From contig NZ_RWKV01000015.1 in NCBI RefSeq assembly GCF_003993795.1, forward strand, positions 248,001 through 312,000: 64,000 nucleotides of DNA, given 5' to 3'. Of the stretch, positions 34,294 to 42,690 are shown in pieces; position 1 is the stretch's first letter, and the number at the start of each line of letters is the position of its first letter. Under the pieces are notes generated by a model. It was not told the DNA's origin. It searched no databases and saw only the letters and a list, made by a program, of their open reading frames with translations. This stretch comes from Aquabacter cavernae. Lineage in GTDB: Bacteria > Pseudomonadota > Alphaproteobacteria > Rhizobiales > Xanthobacteraceae. The position numbers and the translations under genes are program-made.

Positions 34294-34490
34294 AGCCAGG
34301 CCCTCCAGTCTGTTCTGGACTTCTAGACCGCAAGGATTGCGCGAGGCTGGCGTCGCGAGCGGGGCCGGAACGCCGGTCGGGCCAGTCGATCGCCTTCGGG
34401 GAGTCTGCCTGGCGCAAGCTTGCTTCGGCAGGCTGCGAGCGGGCGCCTTCTGGCGACCGAGCGGCCCTGGCACTGATCGAGCGACCTGAG
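34294..34490. promoter_or_regulatory. Divergent promoter region between the two flagellar arms
   Basis: These 197 bp separate motA (leftward) from the DUF1217 gene (rightward) and must hold promoters for both long flagellar units. I see GC-rich inverted segments around 34408-34436 (CTGCCTGG and a complementary GCAGGC region) but no clean promoter consensus. A TGGCAC..GAGC string at 34468-34483 is too close to the start codon to be a useful sigma-54 site. Confidence 0.45.
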
Positions 34491-35264
34491 ATGGATTCCA
34501 CCTTTTCCACCTACACGCTGATCTCCAAGAACCTCACCCGCACCCTGGAAATGACCCAGAAGGAGCCGGTGGTTGCGCGCGAAACGAAATATTACGAAGA
34601 GAATATCGGCAACATTAAAAGCATCGACGATTTCGTCGGTGATACGCGCATCTTCAATTATGCCATGAAGGCCTTCGGGCTTGAGGATATGGCCTACGCC
34701 AAGGCCTTCATGCGCAAGGCCCTGGAAGGCGGCGTCGAAGACAAGAAGTCGTTCGCCAACCGCCTGAACGACGACCGCTTCGTCCAGTTCGTCACCACCT
34801 TCAACTTCGCCGCCAAGGGCGAGGCGGTCACCGCCTCCAGCGACGTGAAGAAGCCGGTGGTCGATAAATATGTGCGCCAGACCCTGGAAGTGACGGAGGG
34901 CGCGGACAATGAAGCCGTCCGGCTGGCGCTCTATTTCCAGCGCGCCGCGCCCGACGTGAAGTCGGTCTACGGCCTTCTGGCGGATGCCGCTTTGACCGAG
35001 GTGGTCAAGACCGTCTTCAACCTGCCCACCGAGATGTCCAGTGCCGACATCGACCGCCAGGCGAAGACCATCGAGAAGCTCCTGGACGTGGCGGACCTCC
35101 AGGACCCGGCCAAGCTGGACAAGCTCATCAAGCGGTTCGCCGTCATGTATGACGCCCAGAATTTCGTGGCGACATCCCCGATCCTGCAGCTCTTCGCGGA
35201 CAACGGCTACGCCACGAGCCTCGATCTCTCCATGACCATCATGAACCTGAAGCACGGGGGCTGA
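34491..35264 (+). CDS. DUF1217 family flagellar-locus protein
   Basis: The 257-residue protein is predicted to be mostly helical with no signal peptide. It matches the DUF1217 proteins of rhizobial flagellar clusters: an N-terminal flagellin-like helix (STYTLISKNLTRTLEMTQKE), then ETKYYEENIGNIKSIDDFVG, FNYAMKAFGLEDMAYAKAFM and a C-terminal ILQLFADNGYATSLDLSMTI. Function is not established; secretion as a filament or rod-associated component has been suggested by context. It opens the plus-strand arm, 1 bp before flgF. Confidence 0.85.
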   Translation: MDSTFSTYTLISKNLTRTLEMTQKEPVVARETKYYEENIGNIKSIDDFVGDTRIFNYAMKAFGLEDMAYAKAFMRKALEGGVEDKKSFANRLNDDRFVQFVTTFNFAAKGEAVTASSDVKKPVVDKYVRQTLEVTEGADNEAVRLALYFQRAAPDVKSVYGLLADAALTEVVKTVFNLPTEMSSADIDRQAKTIEKLLDVADLQDPAKLDKLIKRFAVMYDAQNFVATSPILQLFADNGYATSLDLSMTIMNLKHGG

Positions 35265-35265
35265 G

Positions 35266-35991
35266 ATGTCGGCTCCGGTCTATTTGGCCCTGTCCGCGCA
35301 GATGACGATGGAGCGGCGCCTCGCCACCATCGCCACCAACCTGTCCAACATGAGCACGCCCGGCTACCGCGCCGAGGAGGTGAAGTTCGAGTCCATGGTC
35401 GAGCGCCTCGGCAAGGACGGCGTCGCCTTCCCTCAGGAAGGCGAGGTATTCACCTCCCTGAAGGCCGGCCCCCTCACCTATACCGGCAATCCGCTGGACG
35501 TGGCGGTGCGCGGCGATGTGTGGCTCGGCATCGCCACTCCCGAAGGCCGCGTCCTCACCCGTGACGGCCGCCTCCAGATCACCGCCAATGGCGATCTTCA
35601 GTCCATCGACGGCTTCCCCGTGCTGGATCCCGGCGGCACGCCCATCATGCTCGATCCCGAAGCCGGCCAGGTCCATATCGGCGCCGACGGCTCCCTGACG
35701 CAGAACGGCGCCATCGTCGGCACGATCGGCCTGTTCGAGATGGCGCCGGGCCCCTCCCCGCTGCGCTATTCCAATTCCGGCATCATTCCCATGGCGCCGG
35801 TGAACACGGTCGTGGACTTCACCCATCGCGGCGTGCGCCAGGGCTATGTGGAAGGGGCGAACGTCAACCCCATCCTTGAAATGACCAAGCTCATCATGGT
35901 CCAGCGCGCCTTCGAGAGCGCGGCCATGGCGGTGAACCAGGGTGAGGATCTGATTCAGGAGGCCATCACCTCCCTCGGACCCTCCTCATGA
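35266..35991 (+). CDS. flgF: Proximal rod protein FlgF
   Basis: The 241-residue rod protein has the N-terminal helix (LALSAQMTMERRLATIATNL, MSTPGYRAEEVKFE), the hinge LDVAVRGDVWLGI and the C-terminal ANVNPILEMTKLIMVQRAFE. Together with FlgB, C and G it completes the rod set in the window. Its stop overlaps the fliI start by 4 bp. Confidence 0.93.
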   Translation: MSAPVYLALSAQMTMERRLATIATNLSNMSTPGYRAEEVKFESMVERLGKDGVAFPQEGEVFTSLKAGPLTYTGNPLDVAVRGDVWLGIATPEGRVLTRDGRLQITANGDLQSIDGFPVLDPGGTPIMLDPEAGQVHIGADGSLTQNGAIVGTIGLFEMAPGPSPLRYSNSGIIPMAPVNTVVDFTHRGVRQGYVEGANVNPILEMTKLIMVQRAFESAAMAVNQGEDLIQEAITSLGPSS

Positions 35992-37322
35992 TGACCACAT
36001 CGGATCCCCTCTCCCGGCTGCGCCTGACCGTCAGCTCGGGCCTTGAGGAGATCCCCATGGTGCGCGTCTGCGGGCGCGTGGCGGAGGTGTCGCCCACCCA
36101 TATCCGGGTGGCGGGCCTGTCGTCCCATATCCGGCTGGGGGATCGCGTCGGCATTCACGAGGATGCGCGCACCACCATCGGCGAAGTGGTGCGCATCGAC
36201 GCCTCCGGCGCCACCATCAAGCCCTTCGACGAGCGCGTGCCCGTGGGCATCGGGGCGCAGGCGAGCCGGCTCGGCGCGCTTTCCGTCAGCCCGGACCCGG
36301 CCTGGAAGGGCCGCGTCATCAATGCGATGGCCGCTCCCCTGGACGATCTCGGGCCGTTGCCGCGCGGCAGCGCCCGCATGCCGCTGGACGTGGAGCCCCC
36401 GCCCGCCATGCGGCGCGGGCGCGTGGAAAAGCCGCTCAAGACCGGCGTGCGCGTCATCGACCTGTTCACGCCCATCTGCCAGGGCCAGCGCGTGGGCATC
36501 TTCGCCGGCTCGGGCGTGGGCAAGTCCACCACGCTCGCCATGCTGGCGCGGTGCGAGGGTTTCGACACGGTGGTGGTGAGCCTTGTGGGCGAGCGCGGCC
36601 GCGAGGTGCGCGAATTCCTGGAAGGCCCCCTCGCTTCGAATCGGCATCGCTCCGTGGTGGTGGTGGCCACCAGCGACGAAAGCCCCATGATGCGCCGCCT
36701 GGCCCCGCAGACGGCGCTGTCGGTGGCGGAATATTTCCGCGACCGGGGGGAAAGTGTCCTGCTGATCGTGGACAGCGTCACCCGCTACGCCCATGCGGCG
36801 CGCGACGTGGCGCTGGCCGCGGGCGAGCCGGCGGTGGCGCGCGGCTATGCGCCCAGCGTCTTCAGCACCCTGCCCAAGCTCCTGGAGCGCGCGGGCCCCG
36901 GCATCGAGGGGACCGGCGACATCACCGCCGTCTTCTCTGTGCTGGTGGATGGCGACGACCATAACGACCCGGTCGCCGACGCCATCCGCGGCACGCTGGA
37001 CGGGCACATCGTGCTCGACCGTTCCATCGCCAATGAGGGGCGGTTCCCGGCGGTGAACGTGCTGGGCTCCATCTCTCGCCTCGCGGAACTGGCCTGGACC
37101 CCGGAGCAGCGCGAGCTGGTGCGGCGGCTGAAGGCCATGATCGCCCGGTTCGAGGACACGCGGGACCTGCGCCTCATGGGCGGATACCACCCGGGCGCGG
37201 ACCCGGAGCTGGACCGCGCCGTGGCCATGACGCCCCGCATCTACGACGCCCTTCGCCAATCCACGGACGCCCCGGCCAGCCGGGACGCCTTCGCCGAACT
37301 CGCCCAGACCTTGCAATCCTGA
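35988..37322 (+). CDS. fliI: Flagellar export ATPase FliI
   Basis: The 444-residue ATPase has a Walker A (FAGSGVGKSTT near residue 166), a downstream GERGREVREF switch, Walker B (SVLLIVDSVTRYAHAARDVA) and the F1-like segment GYAPSVFSTLPKLLERAG. It hydrolyses ATP to load export substrates with FliH and FliJ. FliH is encoded in the opposite arm at 18523, and no fliJ follows directly, which is unusual; a candidate is at 45573. It overlaps flgF by 4 bp. Confidence 0.96.
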   Translation: MMTTSDPLSRLRLTVSSGLEEIPMVRVCGRVAEVSPTHIRVAGLSSHIRLGDRVGIHEDARTTIGEVVRIDASGATIKPFDERVPVGIGAQASRLGALSVSPDPAWKGRVINAMAAPLDDLGPLPRGSARMPLDVEPPPAMRRGRVEKPLKTGVRVIDLFTPICQGQRVGIFAGSGVGKSTTLAMLARCEGFDTVVVSLVGERGREVREFLEGPLASNRHRSVVVVATSDESPMMRRLAPQTALSVAEYFRDRGESVLLIVDSVTRYAHAARDVALAAGEPAVARGYAPSVFSTLPKLLERAGPGIEGTGDITAVFSVLVDGDDHNDPVADAIRGTLDGHIVLDRSIANEGRFPAVNVLGSISRLAELAWTPEQRELVRRLKAMIARFEDTRDLRLMGGYHPGADPELDRAVAMTPRIYDALRQSTDAPASRDAFAELAQTLQS

Positions 37323-37366
37323 GAACAAGTTTCGCGCAAGCTAATTGGTATTTTCTTCCATCGCGC

Positions 37367-37379
37367 TCCCCCTGGGGGA
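37367..37379. promoter_or_regulatory. GC palindrome in the flgE leader
   Basis: TCCCCCTGGGGGA is a perfect 13-bp palindrome in the 80-bp gap before flgE, 24 bp ahead of the start codon. It could be an operator or a small leader hairpin that affects flgE translation. An AT-rich patch at 37341-37360 just upstream may be promoter DNA. Confidence 0.3.
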
Positions 37380-37402
37380 CGCCGAGTTTCAGGAGCATTT
37401 CC

Positions 37403-38656
37403 ATGAGTCTTTACGGTATGCTGCGCACCGGCGTCTCCGGCATGAACGCGCAGTCCAACAAGCTCGCCACCATTTCCGACAACATCGCCAATTCGGGCAC
37501 CACCGGCTACAAGCGCGCCTCCACGGAGTTTTCCTCCCTGCTGCTGCAAAGCAATGGCGGCCAGTACAATTCCGGCGCGGTCAATACGGATGTGCGCTAC
37601 GCCGTCTCTGCGCAGGGCGCCTCGAACTACACCACCTCCGGCACCGACCTGATGATCCAGGGCAGCGGTTTCTTCGTGGTGCAGGACAGCTCGAACCAGA
37701 CCTACCTGACCCGCGCCGGTTCCTTCCAGGTGGATGCCTCCACGGGCAACCTGGTGAACACCGCCGGCTTCACCCTCATGGGCTACGACATTTCCGGCGG
37801 CACGGCGAACGTGATCCTGAACAGCACGGAAGGGATGGTGCCGGTGAACCTCGCCGCCGCGAAGTTCTCCGCCAACCCCACCACCGAAGGCGTGTTCGGC
37901 GCCAACCTGCCCCTGGGCGCGACCCCCTCCGTCGCCATCAACAATCAAAGCTCGTCGCTCACCACCTACGACAATCTCGGCAATGCGGTGACGCTGGACA
38001 TCACCTTCAGCTACGCGCCCGGCACCGACGCCGTGGTGGACGATCCGGCGACAGGCCCGGATGAGACCGCCGCCGCCGTGCCCGGCACCTGGACCATGAG
38101 CATCACCAACCGCGCCACGGGCGAGGAATTGTCGAACCAGGCCCTGTCCTTCGACGGAACCGGCAACCTGGACATCGCCGACCCCACGCTCGACATCGCC
38201 ATTCCCGGCGGCTCGACCATGGTGCTCGACATCTCCAACATGACCAACCTGAACGGCAGCTACACCCCCACCGTGGCCGAAGTGAACGGCAATGCGGCGA
38301 GCCTGGTGAAGAACGTCTCCATCGGCGACGACGGCATCGTCTCGGCCCTGGATTCGAAGGGCAACAAGATCCCGCTCTACCAGATCCCCCTCGCCCTCGT
38401 GGCGAGCCCCGACAATCTGCAGCCGCGCGCGGGCAACGTGTTCCTGCCCACGACGGAATCCGGCAACATCCAGATGGCCACGGCCAACGAGGGCGGCGCC
38501 GGATATGTCCAGGCGGGCGCGCTGGAAAACTCCACCGTGGACATGGCGACCGAGCTCACCGAGATGATCGTCGCCCAGCGCGACTACACGGCGAACTCCA
38601 AGGTGGTCCAGACCGGCTCCGAGCTGCTGGACGTTCTCATGAACCTCAAGCGCTGA
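37403..38656 (+). CDS. flgE: Flagellar hook protein FlgE
   Basis: The 417-residue hook subunit has LYGMLRTGVSGMNAQSNKLA, then IANSGTTGYKRASTEFSSLL, the hinge LMIQGSGFFVVQ, a central FlaE-type beta domain (SSSLTTYDNLGNAVTLDITF) and the helical C-terminus LENSTVDMATELTEMIVAQR, ANSKVVQTGSELLDVLMNLK. Its final length is gauged by FliK. An 80-bp upstream gap and a hairpin just after its stop suggest a transcript boundary on each side. Confidence 0.95.
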   Translation: MSLYGMLRTGVSGMNAQSNKLATISDNIANSGTTGYKRASTEFSSLLLQSNGGQYNSGAVNTDVRYAVSAQGASNYTTSGTDLMIQGSGFFVVQDSSNQTYLTRAGSFQVDASTGNLVNTAGFTLMGYDISGGTANVILNSTEGMVPVNLAAAKFSANPTTEGVFGANLPLGATPSVAINNQSSSLTTYDNLGNAVTLDITFSYAPGTDAVVDDPATGPDETAAAVPGTWTMSITNRATGEELSNQALSFDGTGNLDIADPTLDIAIPGGSTMVLDISNMTNLNGSYTPTVAEVNGNAASLVKNVSIGDDGIVSALDSKGNKIPLYQIPLALVASPDNLQPRAGNVFLPTTESGNIQMATANEGGAGYVQAGALENSTVDMATELTEMIVAQRDYTANSKVVQTGSELLDVLMNLKR

Positions 38657-38674
38657 CGGCGGTCCCCCGCCGTC
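38655..38674 (+). terminator. Stem-loop after flgE, no T-run
   Basis: GACGGCGG-TCCC-CCGCCGTC forms a perfect 8-bp stem with a four-base loop starting in the flgE stop codon. Without a T-run it is more likely an mRNA-stabilising or partial-termination hairpin that raises flgE over flgK than a full terminator. Confidence 0.5.
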
Positions 38675-38699
38675 CCGCGTCTCAGACTGAGGGATCCTC

Positions 38700-40139
38700 A
38701 TGAGCCTATCACTTGCGTTCAGCACCGCGCGCTCGTCCCTGATGGCCACGGCCACCCAGATCGAGGCTTCCACGCGCAATGTGGGCAATGCCGGCGATCC
38801 GAACTCCTCGCGCAAGATCGCCGTCACCACCACCATGGGCAGTGGCGGGGCCTATGTGGTCCAGATCTCGCGGGCGAGCGACACCGCGCTCTACACCCGC
38901 ATGGTCAGCGCCACCTCGGACACGGCCCGCGCACAAGCCATGCAAGGCGGGCTCGACCAGTTGCAGAGCCTGGTGGGCGACCCCACCAGCGCGCAGAGCG
39001 CCGCAGCCCTGCTGGGCACCTTCACCAGTTCCCTCTCCAACTATCGCAACAGCCCCGAGGAAGGCTCGGTCGGCACCGCTCTCGTGGTGGCCGCCAAGAA
39101 CCTCACCTCCGCGCTGAACTCCGCCGCCGCCGGCGTCAATACGGTGCGCCAGGATGCCGACGAGGCCATGGCGGAATCGGTGACGCGGGTGAACGATCTG
39201 CTCCGGCAGTTCGGGGAGCAGAACGAGGCGGTGGTGCGCGGCACCAATAGCGGGGCCGACGTTACCGACGCCCTCGACAAGCGCGACGCCATCCTCTCCC
39301 AGCTGTCCGAGGAGATGGGCATCTCCACGGTGACGCGGCCGGGCAACGACATGGTGATCTACACGGACAGCGGCGCGACCCTGTTCGAGACCACCGCGCG
39401 CACCGTCACCTTCCAGCCCACCTCCAACTATTCGGCGGGCGTGACGGGCAAGTCGGTCTATGTGGACGGCGTGGCCGTGGCCGGCCCCGACGCCACCATG
39501 ACCTTGAAGTCGGGCAATCTGGCGGGCCTTGCGGAGTTGCGTGACCAGACCTCCCTCACCTACCAGAACCAGATCGACGAGATCGCCCGGGCCCTTGTGG
39601 GCAGCTTCATGGAAAGCGATCCCACCGGGACGCTGCCGGACGCCCAGGGCCTGTTCACCGCCACCAACCTCTCGGACCCCGGCGCCGCCGCGCGCCTCAC
39701 GGTGAATGCCGCCGTGGATCCCTCCCAGGGGGGCTCCGCCACGCTGATCCGCGATGGCGGCATCAACGGCACCGCCTATGTCCAGAATGCGGAAGGCGGC
39801 GAGAGCTATTCGGGCTGGCTGGCCTCCCTCTCCACCAACCTGTCCGCCGGCCGTACCTTCTCCACGGCGGGCGGCATCCCCACGTCGGCGACGCTGGCGG
39901 ACTATTCCACCAGTTCGGTGGGCTGGCTTTCCGGCCAGCGCCAGAGCTGGACCACCGAGGCCACGTCACAGTCCTCGCTGCTGGCCCACGCCTCCACCGC
40001 CCTCTCGAACGCCACGGGCATCAACCTCGACGACGAGTATGTCTACCAACTGGAGCTGGAGAAGACCTATCAGGCTTCATCGAAGCTGCTGAGCATCGTC
40101 AACCAGCTCTACGACACCTTGCTCGAGATCACCAGGTGA
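38700..40139 (+). CDS. flgK: Hook-filament junction protein FlgK
   Basis: The 479-residue protein starts LSLAFSTARSSLMATATQIE and TRNVGNAGDPNSSRK, has the FlgK central region (DAILSQLSEEMGISTVTRPG; NDMVIYTDSGATLFE) and ends NLDDEYVYQLELEKTYQASS, SIVNQLYDTLLEI. It caps the hook as the first junction protein. It is followed 4 bp later by flgL. It is on the short side for FlgK, as usual in this group. Confidence 0.93.
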   Translation: MSLSLAFSTARSSLMATATQIEASTRNVGNAGDPNSSRKIAVTTTMGSGGAYVVQISRASDTALYTRMVSATSDTARAQAMQGGLDQLQSLVGDPTSAQSAAALLGTFTSSLSNYRNSPEEGSVGTALVVAAKNLTSALNSAAAGVNTVRQDADEAMAESVTRVNDLLRQFGEQNEAVVRGTNSGADVTDALDKRDAILSQLSEEMGISTVTRPGNDMVIYTDSGATLFETTARTVTFQPTSNYSAGVTGKSVYVDGVAVAGPDATMTLKSGNLAGLAELRDQTSLTYQNQIDEIARALVGSFMESDPTGTLPDAQGLFTATNLSDPGAAARLTVNAAVDPSQGGSATLIRDGGINGTAYVQNAEGGESYSGWLASLSTNLSAGRTFSTAGGIPTSATLADYSTSSVGWLSGQRQSWTTEATSQSSLLAHASTALSNATGINLDDEYVYQLELEKTYQASSKLLSIVNQLYDTLLEITR

Positions 40140-40143
40140 CGTC

Positions 40144-41184
40144 ATGCGTACGACCTTCATCTCCACGCAGACCATTCAGAATTCCCCCCGCACGTCGATC
40201 ATTCGACTGCAGCAGGAACTGACCAAGACCAACACCGAACTGGTGACGGGTTCGCGCGCGGATATCGGCCTGGATTACGGCGTGCGCTCGGACGCCAGCG
40301 TCGAGCTGCGCAACCAGAAGGCCCGCTACGAGGCCATGATCCAGAACAACACCGCCGTCTCGATCCAGCTCAAGACGACGGAAAACGGGCTGACGGACCT
40401 GCGCGACAACGCCCAGGAATTCCTCGATTCCCTCATCGCCCTGAACGATGCCAGCGCGTCTCCGGGCACGCTCGCCTCCGATGCGCGCTCGAAGTTGGAC
40501 AGCCTCATCTCCACGCTGAACGTCTCCGACGGGCGGCGTTACCTGTTCGGCGGCGTCCAGAGCGGCAGCGCGCCCATGAGCAATTATGCGGACGGCGCGC
40601 AGGCGTCGGTCATCACCGCTTTCCAGACCGCGTTCGGCGGCCGCACGCCTGACGACACCACCATCAGCGACATCACTCCGGCCGACATGGAAACCTTCCT
40701 CAACGGGGCCTTCGCGGCGGAGTTCGAGGAGCCGGCCTGGGGCACCAACTGGTCGTCCGCCTCGGATGAGGCGCGCAGCAGCGCCATCTCTCCGTCCGAG
40801 ACCATGACCACCTCGGTCAGCGCCAATGAGACAGCCATGCGCAAGCTCGCCATGGCATACACGATGGTAGCGGAGTTTTCGACCAGCAATCTGGACCCGA
40901 AGACCCTCGAAGTGGTGGCGACCAAGGCGCGTGAAATTCTCGGCGTGGCCGTCAACGGCCTCATCGATGCCAGCACGCAAATGGGGTCCGTACAGGCCCG
41001 GATCACCACGGTGAACGACCAGATGACCAAGTCCACCGAAAACCTGAAAAGCCAGATCAGCTCGTTCGAGTCGGTGGATCCTTCGGAGGCGAAGACGAAA
41101 GTAGACCTTCTGACGACGCAGATCGAGATGTCCTACTCGCTGACCTCGCAGATCATGAAGCTTTCGATCCTCAATTACGTTTAA
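40144..41184 (+). CDS. flgL: Hook-filament junction protein FlgL
   Basis: The 346-residue protein has flagellin-like ends: N-terminal LQQELTKTNTELVTGSRADI and C-terminal KTKVDLLTTQIEMSYSLTSQ, IMKLSILNYV. The middle has LNVSDGRRYLFGGVQSGSAP, a FlgL signature. It joins FlgK to the filament. Start ATG follows the flgK stop closely, so both are made together. Confidence 0.93.
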   Translation: MRTTFISTQTIQNSPRTSIIRLQQELTKTNTELVTGSRADIGLDYGVRSDASVELRNQKARYEAMIQNNTAVSIQLKTTENGLTDLRDNAQEFLDSLIALNDASASPGTLASDARSKLDSLISTLNVSDGRRYLFGGVQSGSAPMSNYADGAQASVITAFQTAFGGRTPDDTTISDITPADMETFLNGAFAAEFEEPAWGTNWSSASDEARSSAISPSETMTTSVSANETAMRKLAMAYTMVAEFSTSNLDPKTLEVVATKAREILGVAVNGLIDASTQMGSVQARITTVNDQMTKSTENLKSQISSFESVDPSEAKTKVDLLTTQIEMSYSLTSQIMKLSILNYV

Positions 41185-41196
41185 TCGGCGAGGTAC

Positions 41197-41550
41197 ATGA
41201 CGATGTACAGGATTTCTTACGCAGAGATCGTCAACGACTCCAGCGCCGAGCGCCGCGCGCAGGAGCGCCTCGCACTCGATCACGCCATCGACCTGCTCAC
41301 CGCGGCCGAGGACAAGGGCCCCAATTCCCCCGAGGCCATGCAGGCCGTGCTCTACCTCCAGAAGCTCTGGGGCTTCCTCATCAAGGATCTGGCCGACCCG
41401 GGCAACGAGCTGGGCGAGGCGCTGCGCGCCAACCTCATCTCCATCGGCCTCTGGATCATCAAGGAAGCCGACCAGATCATGCAGGTGAAGGGCAAGAGCT
41501 TCACGGGCATCATCGACGTGACCCGCACCATCCGGGATGGCCTGAAATGA
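41197..41550 (+). CDS. flaF: Flagellar biosynthesis regulator FlaF
   Basis: The 117-residue protein matches FlaF: YAEIVNDSSAERRAQERLAL, the LWGFLIKDLADPGNELGEAL motif and SIGLWIIKEADQIMQ. In Caulobacter and Brucella FlaF promotes flagellin translation or export and opposes FlbT. It overlaps flbT by 4 bp. The ATG two codons downstream (41203) is also possible. Confidence 0.94.
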   Translation: MTMYRISYAEIVNDSSAERRAQERLALDHAIDLLTAAEDKGPNSPEAMQAVLYLQKLWGFLIKDLADPGNELGEALRANLISIGLWIIKEADQIMQVKGKSFTGIIDVTRTIRDGLK

Positions 41551-42008
41551 CGAAGCCCATGCGGATCAACCTCAAGCCCGGCGAGCGCATCTTCATCAAC
41601 GGAGCCGTGGTCCGGGTGGACCGCAAGGTGACGCTGGAACTGATGAACGACGTGTGCTTCCTCCTGGAAAGCCACGTCCTGCAGGTGGAGGACACCACCA
41701 CCCCCCTGCGCCAGCTCTATTTCACCGTGCAGGCCATGCTCATCGATCCGCGCAACGCGCACAGCGCGCTGGGCCTGTTCCAGCAGCAGATCGAGGCCCT
41801 GCACCAGGCCGTCGAGACCCTCACCCTCCTGGAGGCGCTGGCCCAGGTGGAGATGCTGGTGACCCGCGACCGCCTCTATGAGGCGCTGCGCCAGATCCGT
41901 TGCCTTTTCGCGATGGAGGATGCCATCCTCGCCAAGCCGTCTACCGCGAGCACCGTGCCCGCCGCCCCCCGCGCGGCGCGCGTCCCTGTCCTGGAGAGCA
42001 CGCTATGA
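41547..42008 (+). CDS. flbT: Flagellin translation regulator FlbT
   Basis: The 153-residue protein has the FlbT core: INLKPGERIFINGAVVRVDR, ELMNDVCFLLESHVLQ, TTPLRQLYFTVQAMLIDP. FlbT binds the flagellin mRNA leader and links filament synthesis to completion of the hook. Genes for it and FlaF sit between flgL and flgD, a standard alphaproteobacterial order. Its stop overlaps the flgD start in an ATGA. Confidence 0.94.
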   Translation: MTKPMRINLKPGERIFINGAVVRVDRKVTLELMNDVCFLLESHVLQVEDTTTPLRQLYFTVQAMLIDPRNAHSALGLFQQQIEALHQAVETLTLLEALAQVEMLVTRDRLYEALRQIRCLFAMEDAILAKPSTASTVPAAPRAARVPVLESTL

Positions 42009-42403
42009 CTACGGTCTCCTCCCTGAACAGCAATGCCGCCAGCAACTCGTCCGCCGGCAGCGCCACCAGCAAAACCGTGGACTATGATGCGTTCCTGCAG
42101 CTCCTCATCGCCCAGATGAAGAACCAGGATCCCACCTCGCCCATGGACAGCTCGGAATACATGTCCCAGCTCGCCTCCTTCTCCCAGGTGGAGCAGGGCG
42201 TGGCCACCAACAAGAAGCTGGACACCCTGCTCGCGTCCAACGCGGTGGAGAATGCCGCCAGCTTCATCGGCAAGACCCTCACCAGCGCCGATGGCACCGT
42301 GACCGGCGAAGTCGCCTCGGTGAAGACCTATAGTGACGCCACGGTGGCGACCCTTACCAGCGGCAAGGAAGTGGTTCTCGAGACCGGCATCTCCGTCGCA
42401 TGA
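42005..42403 (+). CDS. flgD: Hook-cap scaffold protein FlgD (short form)
   Basis: Start at the ATG of the ATGA overlap (42005) gives 132 residues. The conserved FlgD N-terminal export region is clear: DYDAFLQLLIAQMKNQDPTS, SSEYMSQLASFSQVEQG. The protein stops after a single small beta domain (IGKTLTSADGTVTGEVASVK) and lacks the tudor/Ig extension of enteric FlgD, as is common in Alphaproteobacteria. It caps the growing hook. Confidence 0.92.
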   Translation: MTTVSSLNSNAASNSSAGSATSKTVDYDAFLQLLIAQMKNQDPTSPMDSSEYMSQLASFSQVEQGVATNKKLDTLLASNAVENAASFIGKTLTSADGTVTGEVASVKTYSDATVATLTSGKEVVLETGISVA

Positions 42404-42666
42404 CCGAGGCGGATGCCCTCGATCTCGTCCAGTCCGCCATCTGGACCATCCTGGTGGCAGCCGGCCCCGCGGTCGCGGTCGCCATGCTCGTGGGCATTCT
42501 CATCGCCCTGCTCCAGGCCCTGACCCAGGTGCAGGAAATGACGCTGACATTCATTCCCAAGATCATCGCCGTGCTGGCGGTCGCCGCGTTAACCGGACCT
42601 TTCATGGGCGGTCAGATCATGGCCTTCACAGAATTGGTGTATGGCCGCATTACAACGGGCTTCTGA
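42400..42666 (+). CDS. fliQ: Flagellar export gate protein FliQ
   Basis: The 88-residue protein has two membrane helices (SAIWTILVAAGPAVAVAMLV; IPKIIAVLAVAALTGPFMG) joined by the conserved loop GILIALLQALTQVQEMTLTF. It packs with FliP and FliR in the export gate. Its start overlaps the flgD stop by 4 bp. Confidence 0.95.
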   Translation: MTEADALDLVQSAIWTILVAAGPAVAVAMLVGILIALLQALTQVQEMTLTFIPKIIAVLAVAALTGPFMGGQIMAFTELVYGRITTGF

Positions 42667-42690
42667 AGCTCCCGGAAGGGCGGCTGAGCA

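Noticed and set aside
34468-34483. TGGCAC-N8-GC string resembling a sigma-54 promoter
   Set aside because: The spacing between GG and GC is right, but the -12 half reads GAGC instead of TTGC and it lies so close to the start codon at 34491 that the transcript would be leaderless.
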